Shown one piece after another: positions 37,939 to 45,791 of a stretch of 64,000 nucleotides of DNA. The translations under genes were made by a program, and so were the position numbers. Within the stretch, counting starts at the first letter, position 1, and each line of letters opens with the position of its first letter. Below the pieces are notes generated by a model. It was not told where the DNA came from, ran no database searches, and saw only the letters and a program-made list of their open reading frames with translations. This stretch comes from Kamptonema formosum PCC 6407 (lineage in GTDB: Bacteria > Cyanobacteriota > Cyanobacteriia > Cyanobacteriales > Microcoleaceae), in NCBI RefSeq assembly GCF_000332155.1, contig NZ_KB235903.1, positions 1,394,747-1,458,746 on the forward strand. The letters are read 5' to 3'.

Positions 37939-39373
37939 CAATAGTCCGGACAGTTTTTAAGCAGCCAGAGTACCATAAGACAAGACTGAGGGGAGGTTAG
38001 GATGATTTAAAATCAAGTCCTTGTCTAAATCTAACTTGCTAATAAATGTATAAAGTAGATGCCGATTGAATTCCAGGCGTTTATAGGAGGCCATTGAAAA
38101 CACGAATGGATGGGCAGACAAGTGGCGATTAGAGGCTTCATATTTGGCTAAATTTAAGGCCGCTAGGCTGGCATTAAAATGAAAATCAAGCCGTTGGCTA
38201 TTCACAGATTGACAATCGGACAAACCAGTAAATTGTTTGGCATCCCGAAAAATGAATTCAATTTGAAAACGAGCTTGATAATACTCAAGTATTTGCTCAG
38301 CCTTGAGATTGATATCGGTACTAAACAATAAAACATTTTTGGTTTTACCGTTAGCTTGAAGCTCAGATATACAAGCCAAACGGATTTTGCATTTTAAGCA
38401 ACAACTCCATACTAATAATGAATAAAGCTTAACTCCTGGCTTAATTTCTTTGACGAAAGTTAGATTTTTCAAATTATTGCAGTCAACTTTACCATCATAT
38501 TTACGAGGAGCGCCGAATTTATTCCTTGCTCCGGTATAGAGGTAATTCAGGTTGGCATCAACCCTTAATCTACTAATCAAATTGAGATCTGACTCCCGAA
38601 CAGCATCCCAAAATTTAGCGCGGTAATAATAGCCATCAGCCACCAAATAACGTACAGATTCTGGCAACAAAGAACGAGTATTTTTTAAATGCTTTGCATA
38701 GTCGTCAACTCTTGTTATATCAGGTGTTAAGGTTTCAGATACCTGTTTTTTACTCCGTTTTTTTAAGTTTCTTTTCCGAGTAAAAATTAGGGAGTTTTTC
38801 GGTGGTTCTGTGGTCGGACGCGAAAGAGTTTGTTGCACGCTTAAACTATAGGAAATATGAGTTTCAATTTCGACAACAGAAATCACAGAAATTTCTAATC
38901 CTTGTTCAGCTTTTCCCGCAATACCATTATAAAAATAACCTTTTCCCTCAGTATGTTTACCACTTTTTCTCAAAAAAGAACAATCAATAACGGCAATAAT
39001 TGTGCGTTCAGGATTCAAGGCTTTTTTAATAAAATATTTAGAGAATTGCTCCCAGTCAAACTTTTTTAAAAAATGCCGCCGATAAGTTTTTTCAGTGGCA
39101 GGACTATAGCGGCCCAGATTGGTGAAGTTCACTTTGCCATAAACCAGCACGATTGTGGAAAGTAAAGTCATTATAAACTTTTTTTGGGCTTGACTCACCC
39201 CGGACATTTGTTGTAAGATGGATTCAATAATGTTCATAAGGCAGTCTGTTAAGCTCAGTTTTTTTAAGCTTAACCTAAAGAGTGTCTTTTTTTCTGCCTT
39301 TGAGATTCAAATTTTACTTACTTTTTTGTGGACGGGCGATCGCGTCTCTACTCCAAAACTGTCCGGAGTATTG
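37939..39373. mobile_element. Complete insertion sequence with inverted repeats and 6-bp target duplication
   Basis: The ends are 19-bp inverted repeats differing at one base: CAATAGTCCGGACAGTTTT at 37939-37957 and its partner CAATACTCCGGACAGTTTT read inward from 39373. GTCGAT stands on both sides (37933-37938 and 39374-39379), which fits a target-site duplication at a HIP1-like site. One transposase gene fills the element (1435 bp). All parts are intact, so it may still be mobile. Outside it, 39380-39707 shows only HIP1 sites. Confidence 0.9.
37957..39237 (-). CDS. DDE transposase, IS4-like
   Basis: The 426-residue transposase has Asp residues in AVIDCSFL and LVADGYYYRAKF, and the C-terminal Glu in YQARFQIEFIFRDAKQF. 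The last resembles the Y-(2)-R-(3)-E-(6)-K signature of IS4-type enzymes. The N-terminus (TLLSTIVLVYGKVNFTNLGRY) is the helical DNA-binding part. The start at 39237 and the stop at 37957 lie just inside the inverted repeats, so the gene fills the element. The exact IS family needs ISfinder. Confidence 0.9.
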   Translation of the reverse strand: MNIIESILQQMSGVSQAQKKFIMTLLSTIVLVYGKVNFTNLGRYSPATEKTYRRHFLKKFDWEQFSKYFIKKALNPERTIIAVIDCSFLRKSGKHTEGKGYFYNGIAGKAEQGLEISVISVVEIETHISYSLSVQQTLSRPTTEPPKNSLIFTRKRNLKKRSKKQVSETLTPDITRVDDYAKHLKNTRSLLPESVRYLVADGYYYRAKFWDAVRESDLNLISRLRVDANLNYLYTGARNKFGAPRKYDGKVDCNNLKNLTFVKEIKPGVKLYSLLVWSCCLKCKIRLACISELQANGKTKNVLLFSTDINLKAEQILEYYQARFQIEFIFRDAKQFTGLSDCQSVNSQRLDFHFNASLAALNLAKYEASNRHLSAHPFVFSMASYKRLEFNRHLLYTFISKLDLDKDLILNHPNLPSVLSYGTLAA

Positions 39374-39707
39374 GTCGATCGCGCTTCTTCTAAAATATCC
39401 AAATTCCAGCTCTTCTAGGATATGCAAATTCCAGCGCGATCGCTACACTGGTCTACAACATCGCGAACCAGACTAAAGACCTCGCTAAAAGTTTCTCAGC
39501 ATTGCTGTGAATGCACAATATTATAAATTTGTCAATAGTAATTCCATAATTCTCGCCTAATTAGCTCGGCGAGGATCGACGAACACCTACTAACATTACA
39601 AACAAATCTCTAAGACTAAGGCTACAATCACAGTCAAGCAGCGGAACTTGAAAATATTTTTTCAATCTCTAAACACAGATTTAAGCACAATTTTCTACCT
39701 AAAACTT
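39374..39707. other. Intergenic region after the insertion sequence
   Basis: The stretch contains HIP1 sites at 39437 and nearby, and a degenerate repeat of AAATTCCAGC/TATCCAAATTCC (39397-39436). No gene is seen. The first 60 bases upstream of 39708 are in frame with the cyclase but lack a plausible start other than TTG at 39648. Confidence 0.3.
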
Positions 39708-41294
39708 ATGGATAATAGCACAAAACTCACAAATTTACGAATTAACGTATTAGCCTACAATCCTCCCTTAGCCGCCCTCGAACTCAAGCTGCGATCGCTA
39801 CTTTCTGCTGAGCTATATGCAGCAGCTTGGGTAGACCCAAAACCTGCAACCTTAATCAATGTTTTCGACCACTTGCGGACTCTGCGCTACATCCTGAACG
39901 ACTATGTACCCCGACCTGTATCTGAATCACCCCCCAAACCGGGCGAAGTTCGCTATCAATGGCAAGAAGGCACTTTACTATTTACCGATCTCGCAGGCTT
40001 CACACCCCTGTTAGAAGCCAATGCCGCCTACGGTCGTTCTGGAGCAGAAGCACTTTGGAACTTACTCCACACCTATTTTGCCTCAATGATTGACATCATC
40101 AGCAAATCCGGTGGTGACTTATTGGAATTTACCGGAGACGCAATGCTGGTAAAGTTTTTAGCTACTAAAGACGGTAACGATACAGCTACGGCATTGCGGG
40201 CGGGACTGCGAATGCAGCGAGCAATGGCAAATTTTAGCCAAATTGAAACGCCGAGGGGCGTTTTATCCCTGGGAATGCGCGTTGGCATTCACTGTGGCAA
40301 GTATATCGCTGCGGACATCGGCACGCCGATGCGAATGGCTCACGTATTGCTGGGTCATTCTGTCCAGCAAGCCAAGCAAGCTGAAGGTGCAGGTACTGTG
40401 GGAAGAGTATGTTTGACGGAAACTGCAAGTTCTGTTCTAGCAGACCAATTTCGCTTTGAACCTAGCAAACCTGGTTACTTATTAGCCGTAGATGACCTCA
40501 CCGATGCTCAACTCGGAGAATACGACATCATGCCTACCCGTCGTCGGATGCCAAGTTCTGTTTTGCTAGACAGGAGTGTATCTGGTTTGGCTGCTGAAAT
40601 TGAAGAGGCTGTGAAGCGGGTAGAATCTCTGGCTAGCTACATTCCTAGACCGATTCTTACCCTACTGGTAGAAAATGCCAATAAGCGACAGATACCGCCT
40701 GATTTTCTGATGCCGACGGTGATGTTTGTAAACTTGATCGGTTTGCCAGAGTCAGTTGATTTGGCAACGCCGGAGGAAGCTGTCAATCTTGTCACCAGTT
40801 TTTCCCGCGTTTTTTCGATGGTGGATGCTGCTGTGACTGCCAGGGGTGGGGTTTTGCCAAATGTGACTGCTCACTTGGAGGGTTCTGATATTCTGATCTA
40901 TTTTGGAGTACCGGAAGCTCACACTAACGATCCCTATCGAGCTGCTAGTGCGGCCTTGGCGATCCGAGATATTATTTCACAACTGACACCGCCCATTGTT
41001 GGAGGTAAGCAAGTTACAGTGTTTTCTCAGATTGGACTGGCAATGGGCCCTGTGTTTGCCGCTGAGGTTGGGGAATCTCGCGGTCGCCGGGAGTTTAACG
41101 TAGTTGGGGATACAGTGAATACGGCAGCGCGATTGATGACTAAGGCGGCTAAAAACCAAATTTTGATCAGCGAGAAGGTGTTTAGTGCGATCGCGCCTCA
41201 CTTTGACTGCGAAGATTTGGGAGCTATTTCCCTCAAAGGTAAGGCCGCTCCTATGTCAGTCTTCGCCCTTCAAAAGCTCAAGGTTAATAGTTAA
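39708..41294 (+). CDS. Tandem class III adenylate/guanylate cyclase-type protein
   Basis: The 528-residue protein (start MDNSTKLTN) has two cyclase homology domains. The first (about residues 85-260) keeps the metal-binding aspartates in LLFTDLAGFTPL and GDLLEFTGDAML but lacks the Asn-x3-Arg pair. The second (about 345-525) lacks the first aspartate (MFVNLIGLP) but keeps NVVGDTVNTAARL, with Asn and Arg. The two halves could therefore build one composite active site within a single chain, as in mammalian membrane cyclases. cAMP or cGMP specificity cannot be read safely. There is no membrane segment. The stop codon lies in an AGTTAACTG repeat unit. Confidence 0.85.
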   Translation: MDNSTKLTNLRINVLAYNPPLAALELKLRSLLSAELYAAAWVDPKPATLINVFDHLRTLRYILNDYVPRPVSESPPKPGEVRYQWQEGTLLFTDLAGFTPLLEANAAYGRSGAEALWNLLHTYFASMIDIISKSGGDLLEFTGDAMLVKFLATKDGNDTATALRAGLRMQRAMANFSQIETPRGVLSLGMRVGIHCGKYIAADIGTPMRMAHVLLGHSVQQAKQAEGAGTVGRVCLTETASSVLADQFRFEPSKPGYLLAVDDLTDAQLGEYDIMPTRRRMPSSVLLDRSVSGLAAEIEEAVKRVESLASYIPRPILTLLVENANKRQIPPDFLMPTVMFVNLIGLPESVDLATPEEAVNLVTSFSRVFSMVDAAVTARGGVLPNVTAHLEGSDILIYFGVPEAHTNDPYRAASAALAIRDIISQLTPPIVGGKQVTVFSQIGLAMGPVFAAEVGESRGRREFNVVGDTVNTAARLMTKAAKNQILISEKVFSAIAPHFDCEDLGAISLKGKAAPMSVFALQKLKVNS

Positions 41295-41331
41295 CTGTTA
41301 ACCAAGGTACGTAAGTAGATAGATTGTGTAT

Positions 41332-41405
41332 ATTGTGTGTCATTGCGAGGAACTTAGACCATATATCTTGTGTGTCATTGCGAGGAACGAAGCAATCGCA
41401 ATGCT
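41332..41405. repeat. GTGTCATTGCGAGGAAC direct repeats
   Basis: Two direct copies of TGTGTGTCATTGCGAGGAAC-type sequence, the second followed by GAAGCAATCGCAATG. They are the same dispersed family as at 36447-36545. Confidence 0.7.
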
Positions 41406-41453
41406 AAGCGAAAAGCTTCATTCCTCTCATTAAAGTTAGGTTGATAAAGATGA

Positions 41454-42089
41454 TTAGTTGCTTGCCGTTTTCGACTTTCTCCACAAGTGAGCTGCACCCA
41501 AGCCCAAAAAGGCTAACAATGAAGCTAACGGGGAGGCATTCTCTGGTACGGAAGGAGGAGGAGATTCGTTAATTTCTAAGGTCACAAGCCCATCACCTCT
41601 AACAGCTCCGTCTTGCAAGACGAAAATAAATGCCCTGGGATCTCCAAACATAAATCCGTTCTTTTCCGCGAAAACTCCGCCCTCACTTCCCGGAGCAATG
41701 TACGCGCCAATTTGAGTGGGAACTCCGTTCTCGAAACCCAAAATAGGAGCGTCTGGGAAGTTTAAATCATCACTCGCTGTATAGGTGACAGGAGTTAAAC
41801 CTGTAGCAAAGTCCAGAAATCTAAAGTTAAAAGATAGCAATCCTGGTCGATCTCCATTTCCACCACCACTGATATTGATGGATTCTGTGCCAACTTTGGT
41901 CAGATGTGTATCGTCGTAAGAAAAGTCACCCGTGTAGACCCCCACGAATTTGGGATCGTTGACGTACTCGGCCTCGATTTTGACTTTGATTGTGCCTGTG
42001 ATTATAGCTGCCATAGCTGGAGATACTCCTAATGTGGATATCAAGTATGTCCCCAGAATAGCGGGTAGCGCATATTTTAGTATGTTCAT
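41454..42089 (-). CDS. PEP-CTERM-type exported protein
   Basis: The 211-residue protein has an N-terminal signal (core LPAILGTYLISTLGV, cleavage after AMA). It also has a C-terminal sorting signal of the PEP-CTERM kind: VPENASPLASLLAFLGLGAAHLWRK, that is VPEN in place of VPEP, a hydrophobic helix and a basic end. Exosortase would process it at the outer face of the membrane. The middle is beta-rich and polar and has no known fold (YTGDFSYDDTHL, SINISGGGNGDRPG). No exosortase gene lies in the window. Confidence 0.85.
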   Translation of the reverse strand: MNILKYALPAILGTYLISTLGVSPAMAAIITGTIKVKIEAEYVNDPKFVGVYTGDFSYDDTHLTKVGTESINISGGGNGDRPGLLSFNFRFLDFATGLTPVTYTASDDLNFPDAPILGFENGVPTQIGAYIAPGSEGGVFAEKNGFMFGDPRAFIFVLQDGAVRGDGLVTLEINESPPPSVPENASPLASLLAFLGLGAAHLWRKSKTASN

Positions 42090-42488
42090 TAAATTTTGGT
42101 ATCACTTAAAATGTAAGTGAGTTATTTTAAGGCTGAGGTTAGCATGAAAGCATTTTAATTTCTACAGTAAAACTTAAATTTTATATGAGTCTTTTTTCTA
42201 TTTAATGATATTAGTTATAAAAAAACTTATTGATCCGGGTGTAAACATTATTAATTGTTGGCCTCAACATCAATTTTATATAGCTTTATTTTTGTACATA
42301 AACGCGATCGCATTAATTTAGTAAAGATTATTTTTTCAACAAAAAGCTGCTTTTAACACCTAATATCCGGGTAAGTAAAAAGTTTGGTGTATAAGAATTA
42401 TTCTCTTCTCTTCTAGAGAACTACAGCCTTCTTCATTTTTCCTTTTACCTTCAGCTATAACTAATTAGACTAAAGTTAAAGGTACTTT
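42090..42488. other. A/T-rich divergent intergenic region
   Basis: No gene, RNA or strong hairpin was found in these 399 bases. One HIP1 site lies at 42303. Confidence 0.3.
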
Positions 42489-44948
42489 ATGAGTCAGCTA
42501 CAAATTTCTGTTTCTCCGCTGCCTCGGAGATTGACTTCCCTAGAGACGTGGGGGTTTGGGTTTAGCGGGTTGCTTTTGTGGCTGGGCACTGCTCCTGCCA
42601 TGCACGCTGCCTTGGGACAACAAGCCATTTGGGTCTGGATACCCGGAACCATTGTCGGCGTTTTGCTGAACCTGCAAGTGAAACAATTGGGGAAATACTT
42701 CCCTGATGTCGCTGGTGGCACACCGAACTACACTACGCGGTTACTTCAGCAGTTTCCGTCCTTGGCTCGCTACAGTGCGATCGGGTATCTGCTTGGGTGG
42801 ATCTCCGTGCCGCCTATGAATGCGATGATCTTGACCGATTTGATTAAGCAGAATTTAGACCCCTTTGGGATCGCGTGCCCGGTTGTGCTGCTGAGAGTCG
42901 GATTTGCTATTCTGCCGTTTATTGTTGCCTTTAGCGGTACTCGTACTGTGGGGATTTTACACACTTTCTTTGTGTTTCCAGCAGTCGGGTTTCTCCTCAC
43001 CTTTTGTTTGCAAGGGATTGGCTGGCTAAGCTTCTCGCCCGCCAGTCCTGGGTTGCTACCCGATACTTGGACGGGCATTTCTGCCATTGATTGGATGAAG
43101 TGGTTCTTTATCGCTGTCTATGCCGTTTATGGCTGTGAGACTGCTTCTTCGTTTGTGGCAGATAGCCGCCAGCCGACTGCTACTGTACGTTGTCTGAGCG
43201 TGACAGCAGGATTCATCCCTATTATCTATTTTGCAGGGTCTTGGGTACTGATGCGGTTAGCGACTGCACCCGGATTAGGAGATAATGCTAGCCTCAATTT
43301 GGTTGCTGCCACGTCTCCCTTCTGGGGCGCACTGGCTCCTGCGCTTGTGGCGTTTTTGATTACGTCAGGCTGCCTCCTGAGTTCAGCGACAGCCGTTTCT
43401 AATTGTCCTCGGATTCTGTATCAGTTGGCGATCGATGGGTATCTACCCTCTGTATTTTCTGCGATCTCGCGCCGAGGTGTGCTTACGCCGAGTTTGATTT
43501 TTACCTTATTCTTGAGTCTAATTTGCTTACTATGGGGCGATGTTACCCGCATTGTCATGATCACGGGAACGGGCTACCTACTGTCAATGATGGCGATCCA
43601 TTTTGGGTCGTGGTTGGGGCGCGGGCGACCAGAAACCCGGTGGTCTTGGTGGTCGCTGGGTTTTTTTGGTGTTGAGGCTGCCGTTCTAGCGATCGGTGGG
43701 TGGGCATGGGGTTGGCAAGATCTATCGATCGGGATATTGCTGCCGTCGATCGTGGGTTTGCTCGGAACCGGGCTCCCGCGTCTGCGGTTTGCGCCGTTCC
43801 AGCCTGTTTGGTGGGTGCGAAAGTATTCCGAACCAATGTCTAATCCTAAAACTGATTGGGTGGCCTTTCAGGTCACGATTCTGATTGTGTTGATGTGCGG
43901 CGCGGTCACTATTGGCTGGTTAGTCCGGGCCGGACTGGAATATCGTGGCATTGGGAACCATTTGGCGTTATTTAGCATTTTGCTGATGACAGTGGCGTTT
44001 GTTGGGGTCGCGATCGCCTGCTGGACGACTCTGCCCCAAATTGCTGCTATTACAGAAAGCCGAGAAGTGCTTGAGCGCACCCTCTCTGATTTACAGCGGA
44101 CGCAAGCTCAACTGGTGCAAGCAGAAAAAATGTCTAGTTTGGGACAGTTGGTAGCAGGAGTGGCCCACGAAATCAATAACCCTGTCAACTTTATCTATGG
44201 CAACTTAAGTCATGTACGGCAGTACGCTCATGACCTGCTGAATGTAATCCAACTTTACGAGAAGCACTATCCCATTCCTGTTCCCGAAATTCAAGCTGAA
44301 GTTGAGGAAGTAGATCTGGAATTTTTGCAAGTGGATCTGATCAAAACCCTGGATTCCATGAAAATAGGTACCGATCGCATTCGCCAGATTGTGTTGAGTT
44401 TACGCAATTTCTCGCGGATGGATGAAGCTGAGTGCAAAACAGTCGATATCCACGAAGGAATTGAAAGTACGCTGTTGATTTTGCAGCATCGTTTGACTGC
44501 ACGCTCCAATCGCCCAGAGATTCAGCTAATTAAGAATTACGGCGATTTACCGCCCATCGAATGTTATCCCGGACAGTTGAATCAGGTGTTCATGAATGTT
44601 CTGGCGAATGCGATCGATGCTCTAGAGGAAATGACCGCCAAACGAACCTATCAGGAAAGCCAGACAAAGCCGAATCAGATCGCGATTCGCACGGCAGTCA
44701 TAGATAGTGAATGGGCAGAAATTAGGATCGCTGACAATGGGCCTGGCATACCAGAATCCATTCAAAAATACATTTTTAACCCCTTCTTTACGACTAAGCC
44801 GAGCGATAAAGGAACGGGTATAGGAATGTCTATCAGCTACCAAATCATTACCGAAAAACATCACGGTAAATTAATTTGCTTTTCTCAACCCGGTGCGGGA
44901 ACTGAGTTTGTAATTCAGATTCCAATTCGGCAAGGAGTTAGCAGTTAA
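42489..44948 (+). CDS. Amino-acid-permease/sensor histidine kinase fusion
   Basis: The 819-residue protein joins an APC-superfamily permease-like part (residues 1-about 440, about 12 hydrophobic segments) to two further membrane segments (about 460-530) and a histidine kinase. The H box is KMSSLGQLVAGVAHEINNPV (His near 560). The N box is NQVFMNVLANAIDAL, and the G boxes are DNGPGIPE and GTGIGMSISYQI. Transporter-kinase fusions such as CbrA use the transporter as sensor or co-regulate uptake. The permease substrate is unknown. No response regulator gene is adjacent. The stop codon lies in a GTTAAC heptamer tract. Confidence 0.85.
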   Translation: MSQLQISVSPLPRRLTSLETWGFGFSGLLLWLGTAPAMHAALGQQAIWVWIPGTIVGVLLNLQVKQLGKYFPDVAGGTPNYTTRLLQQFPSLARYSAIGYLLGWISVPPMNAMILTDLIKQNLDPFGIACPVVLLRVGFAILPFIVAFSGTRTVGILHTFFVFPAVGFLLTFCLQGIGWLSFSPASPGLLPDTWTGISAIDWMKWFFIAVYAVYGCETASSFVADSRQPTATVRCLSVTAGFIPIIYFAGSWVLMRLATAPGLGDNASLNLVAATSPFWGALAPALVAFLITSGCLLSSATAVSNCPRILYQLAIDGYLPSVFSAISRRGVLTPSLIFTLFLSLICLLWGDVTRIVMITGTGYLLSMMAIHFGSWLGRGRPETRWSWWSLGFFGVEAAVLAIGGWAWGWQDLSIGILLPSIVGLLGTGLPRLRFAPFQPVWWVRKYSEPMSNPKTDWVAFQVTILIVLMCGAVTIGWLVRAGLEYRGIGNHLALFSILLMTVAFVGVAIACWTTLPQIAAITESREVLERTLSDLQRTQAQLVQAEKMSSLGQLVAGVAHEINNPVNFIYGNLSHVRQYAHDLLNVIQLYEKHYPIPVPEIQAEVEEVDLEFLQVDLIKTLDSMKIGTDRIRQIVLSLRNFSRMDEAECKTVDIHEGIESTLLILQHRLTARSNRPEIQLIKNYGDLPPIECYPGQLNQVFMNVLANAIDALEEMTAKRTYQESQTKPNQIAIRTAVIDSEWAEIRIADNGPGIPESIQKYIFNPFFTTKPSDKGTGIGMSISYQIITEKHHGKLICFSQPGAGTEFVIQIPIRQGVSS

Positions 44949-44990
44949 CAGTTAACGGTTAACAGTTAACTGTTAACTGTTAACTATTAA
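44941..44990. repeat. GTTAACN heptamer tandem repeat
   Basis: Seven consecutive 7-base units of GTTAACA/GTTAACG/GTTAACT. The stop codons of both flanking convergent genes (44946-44948 on plus, 44980-44982 on minus) are the TAA inside GTTAAC units. Confidence 0.88.
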
Positions 44991-45744
44991 GTATCTCCTT
45001 GGCAACTCCTTCGACAATCTTAGTTAGCGGATGATCGGGATAGTTTAAAGTAAAAACTCCTTTGCTTGCCAGTAACATCATCTCGTCGCTGTGGGGTAGA
45101 ACACCTGCCACTGGAACTTTGTAGGTCGCTTCTACTTGCTTCTTTAAGTCATCGAAATCAAGGGAAATCAGTGCTTTGTTAATCACTAATAACATCTTGG
45201 GTACTTCCAATTTTCTCGCTACGTCTACGGTGACGGCCGTACCCTGGAAATCTTGCTGATCTGGACGTAAAATCAACACAAGGATATCAGAGATAGTAAT
45301 AGAAAGAAGGGTTTCTTCATTCAGACCGGGGTGGGTATCAATAAATAGATAGTCCAGTTTGAGATCTTCTATTAGTTCTTGAAAGCCATCGTTAAGCAAA
45401 CCTACATCGTATCCCTCTCGCAGCACTCGCGCAATTTCTCCGGCTTTGACGCTGGATGGGATCAGATAGAGCGTACTGTCTTTTGCTGCCGTTTTTGGGA
45501 GAACGGAACTGACATCGTAGGCCGTCTCTGCAATCGGACACCGACCCCAGAGGTAATCATTGAGGGAACGTTTCATGTTGTCCTCGCTGAAACCAAAAAG
45601 AACGTGAATCCCTGGTGATTGAATATCTGTGTCAACGATGCCAACTCGCTTTCCGTAACGAGCGACGGTACTAGCTAGGTTTGCTGTTGTGTTCGATTTG
45701 CCAGTTCCACCCCGGTAGGAGTGGATAGATACTACTTTAGACAT
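44980..45744 (-). CDS. MinD/ParA-family ATPase
   Basis: The 254-residue P-loop protein has a deviant Walker A (YRGGTGKSNTTANLAS), switch I (VDTDIQSPG) and Walker B (YLFIDTHPGLNEETL). Such ATPases dimerise on ATP and position proteins, chromosomes or complexes on membranes. No parB or minE gene is adjacent. It follows the CHASE2 protein gene by 47 bases on the same strand. The two are probably one operon, and the ATPase may control a membrane signalling complex. Confidence 0.85.
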   Translation of the reverse strand: MSKVVSIHSYRGGTGKSNTTANLASTVARYGKRVGIVDTDIQSPGIHVLFGFSEDNMKRSLNDYLWGRCPIAETAYDVSSVLPKTAAKDSTLYLIPSSVKAGEIARVLREGYDVGLLNDGFQELIEDLKLDYLFIDTHPGLNEETLLSITISDILVLILRPDQQDFQGTAVTVDVARKLEVPKMLLVINKALISLDFDDLKKQVEATYKVPVAGVLPHSDEMMLLASKGVFTLNYPDHPLTKIVEGVAKEILNS

Positions 45745-45791
45745 GATTTACCTCTGATTCCTAGAGAAGGCGGCATTTACTAATCTATTAC

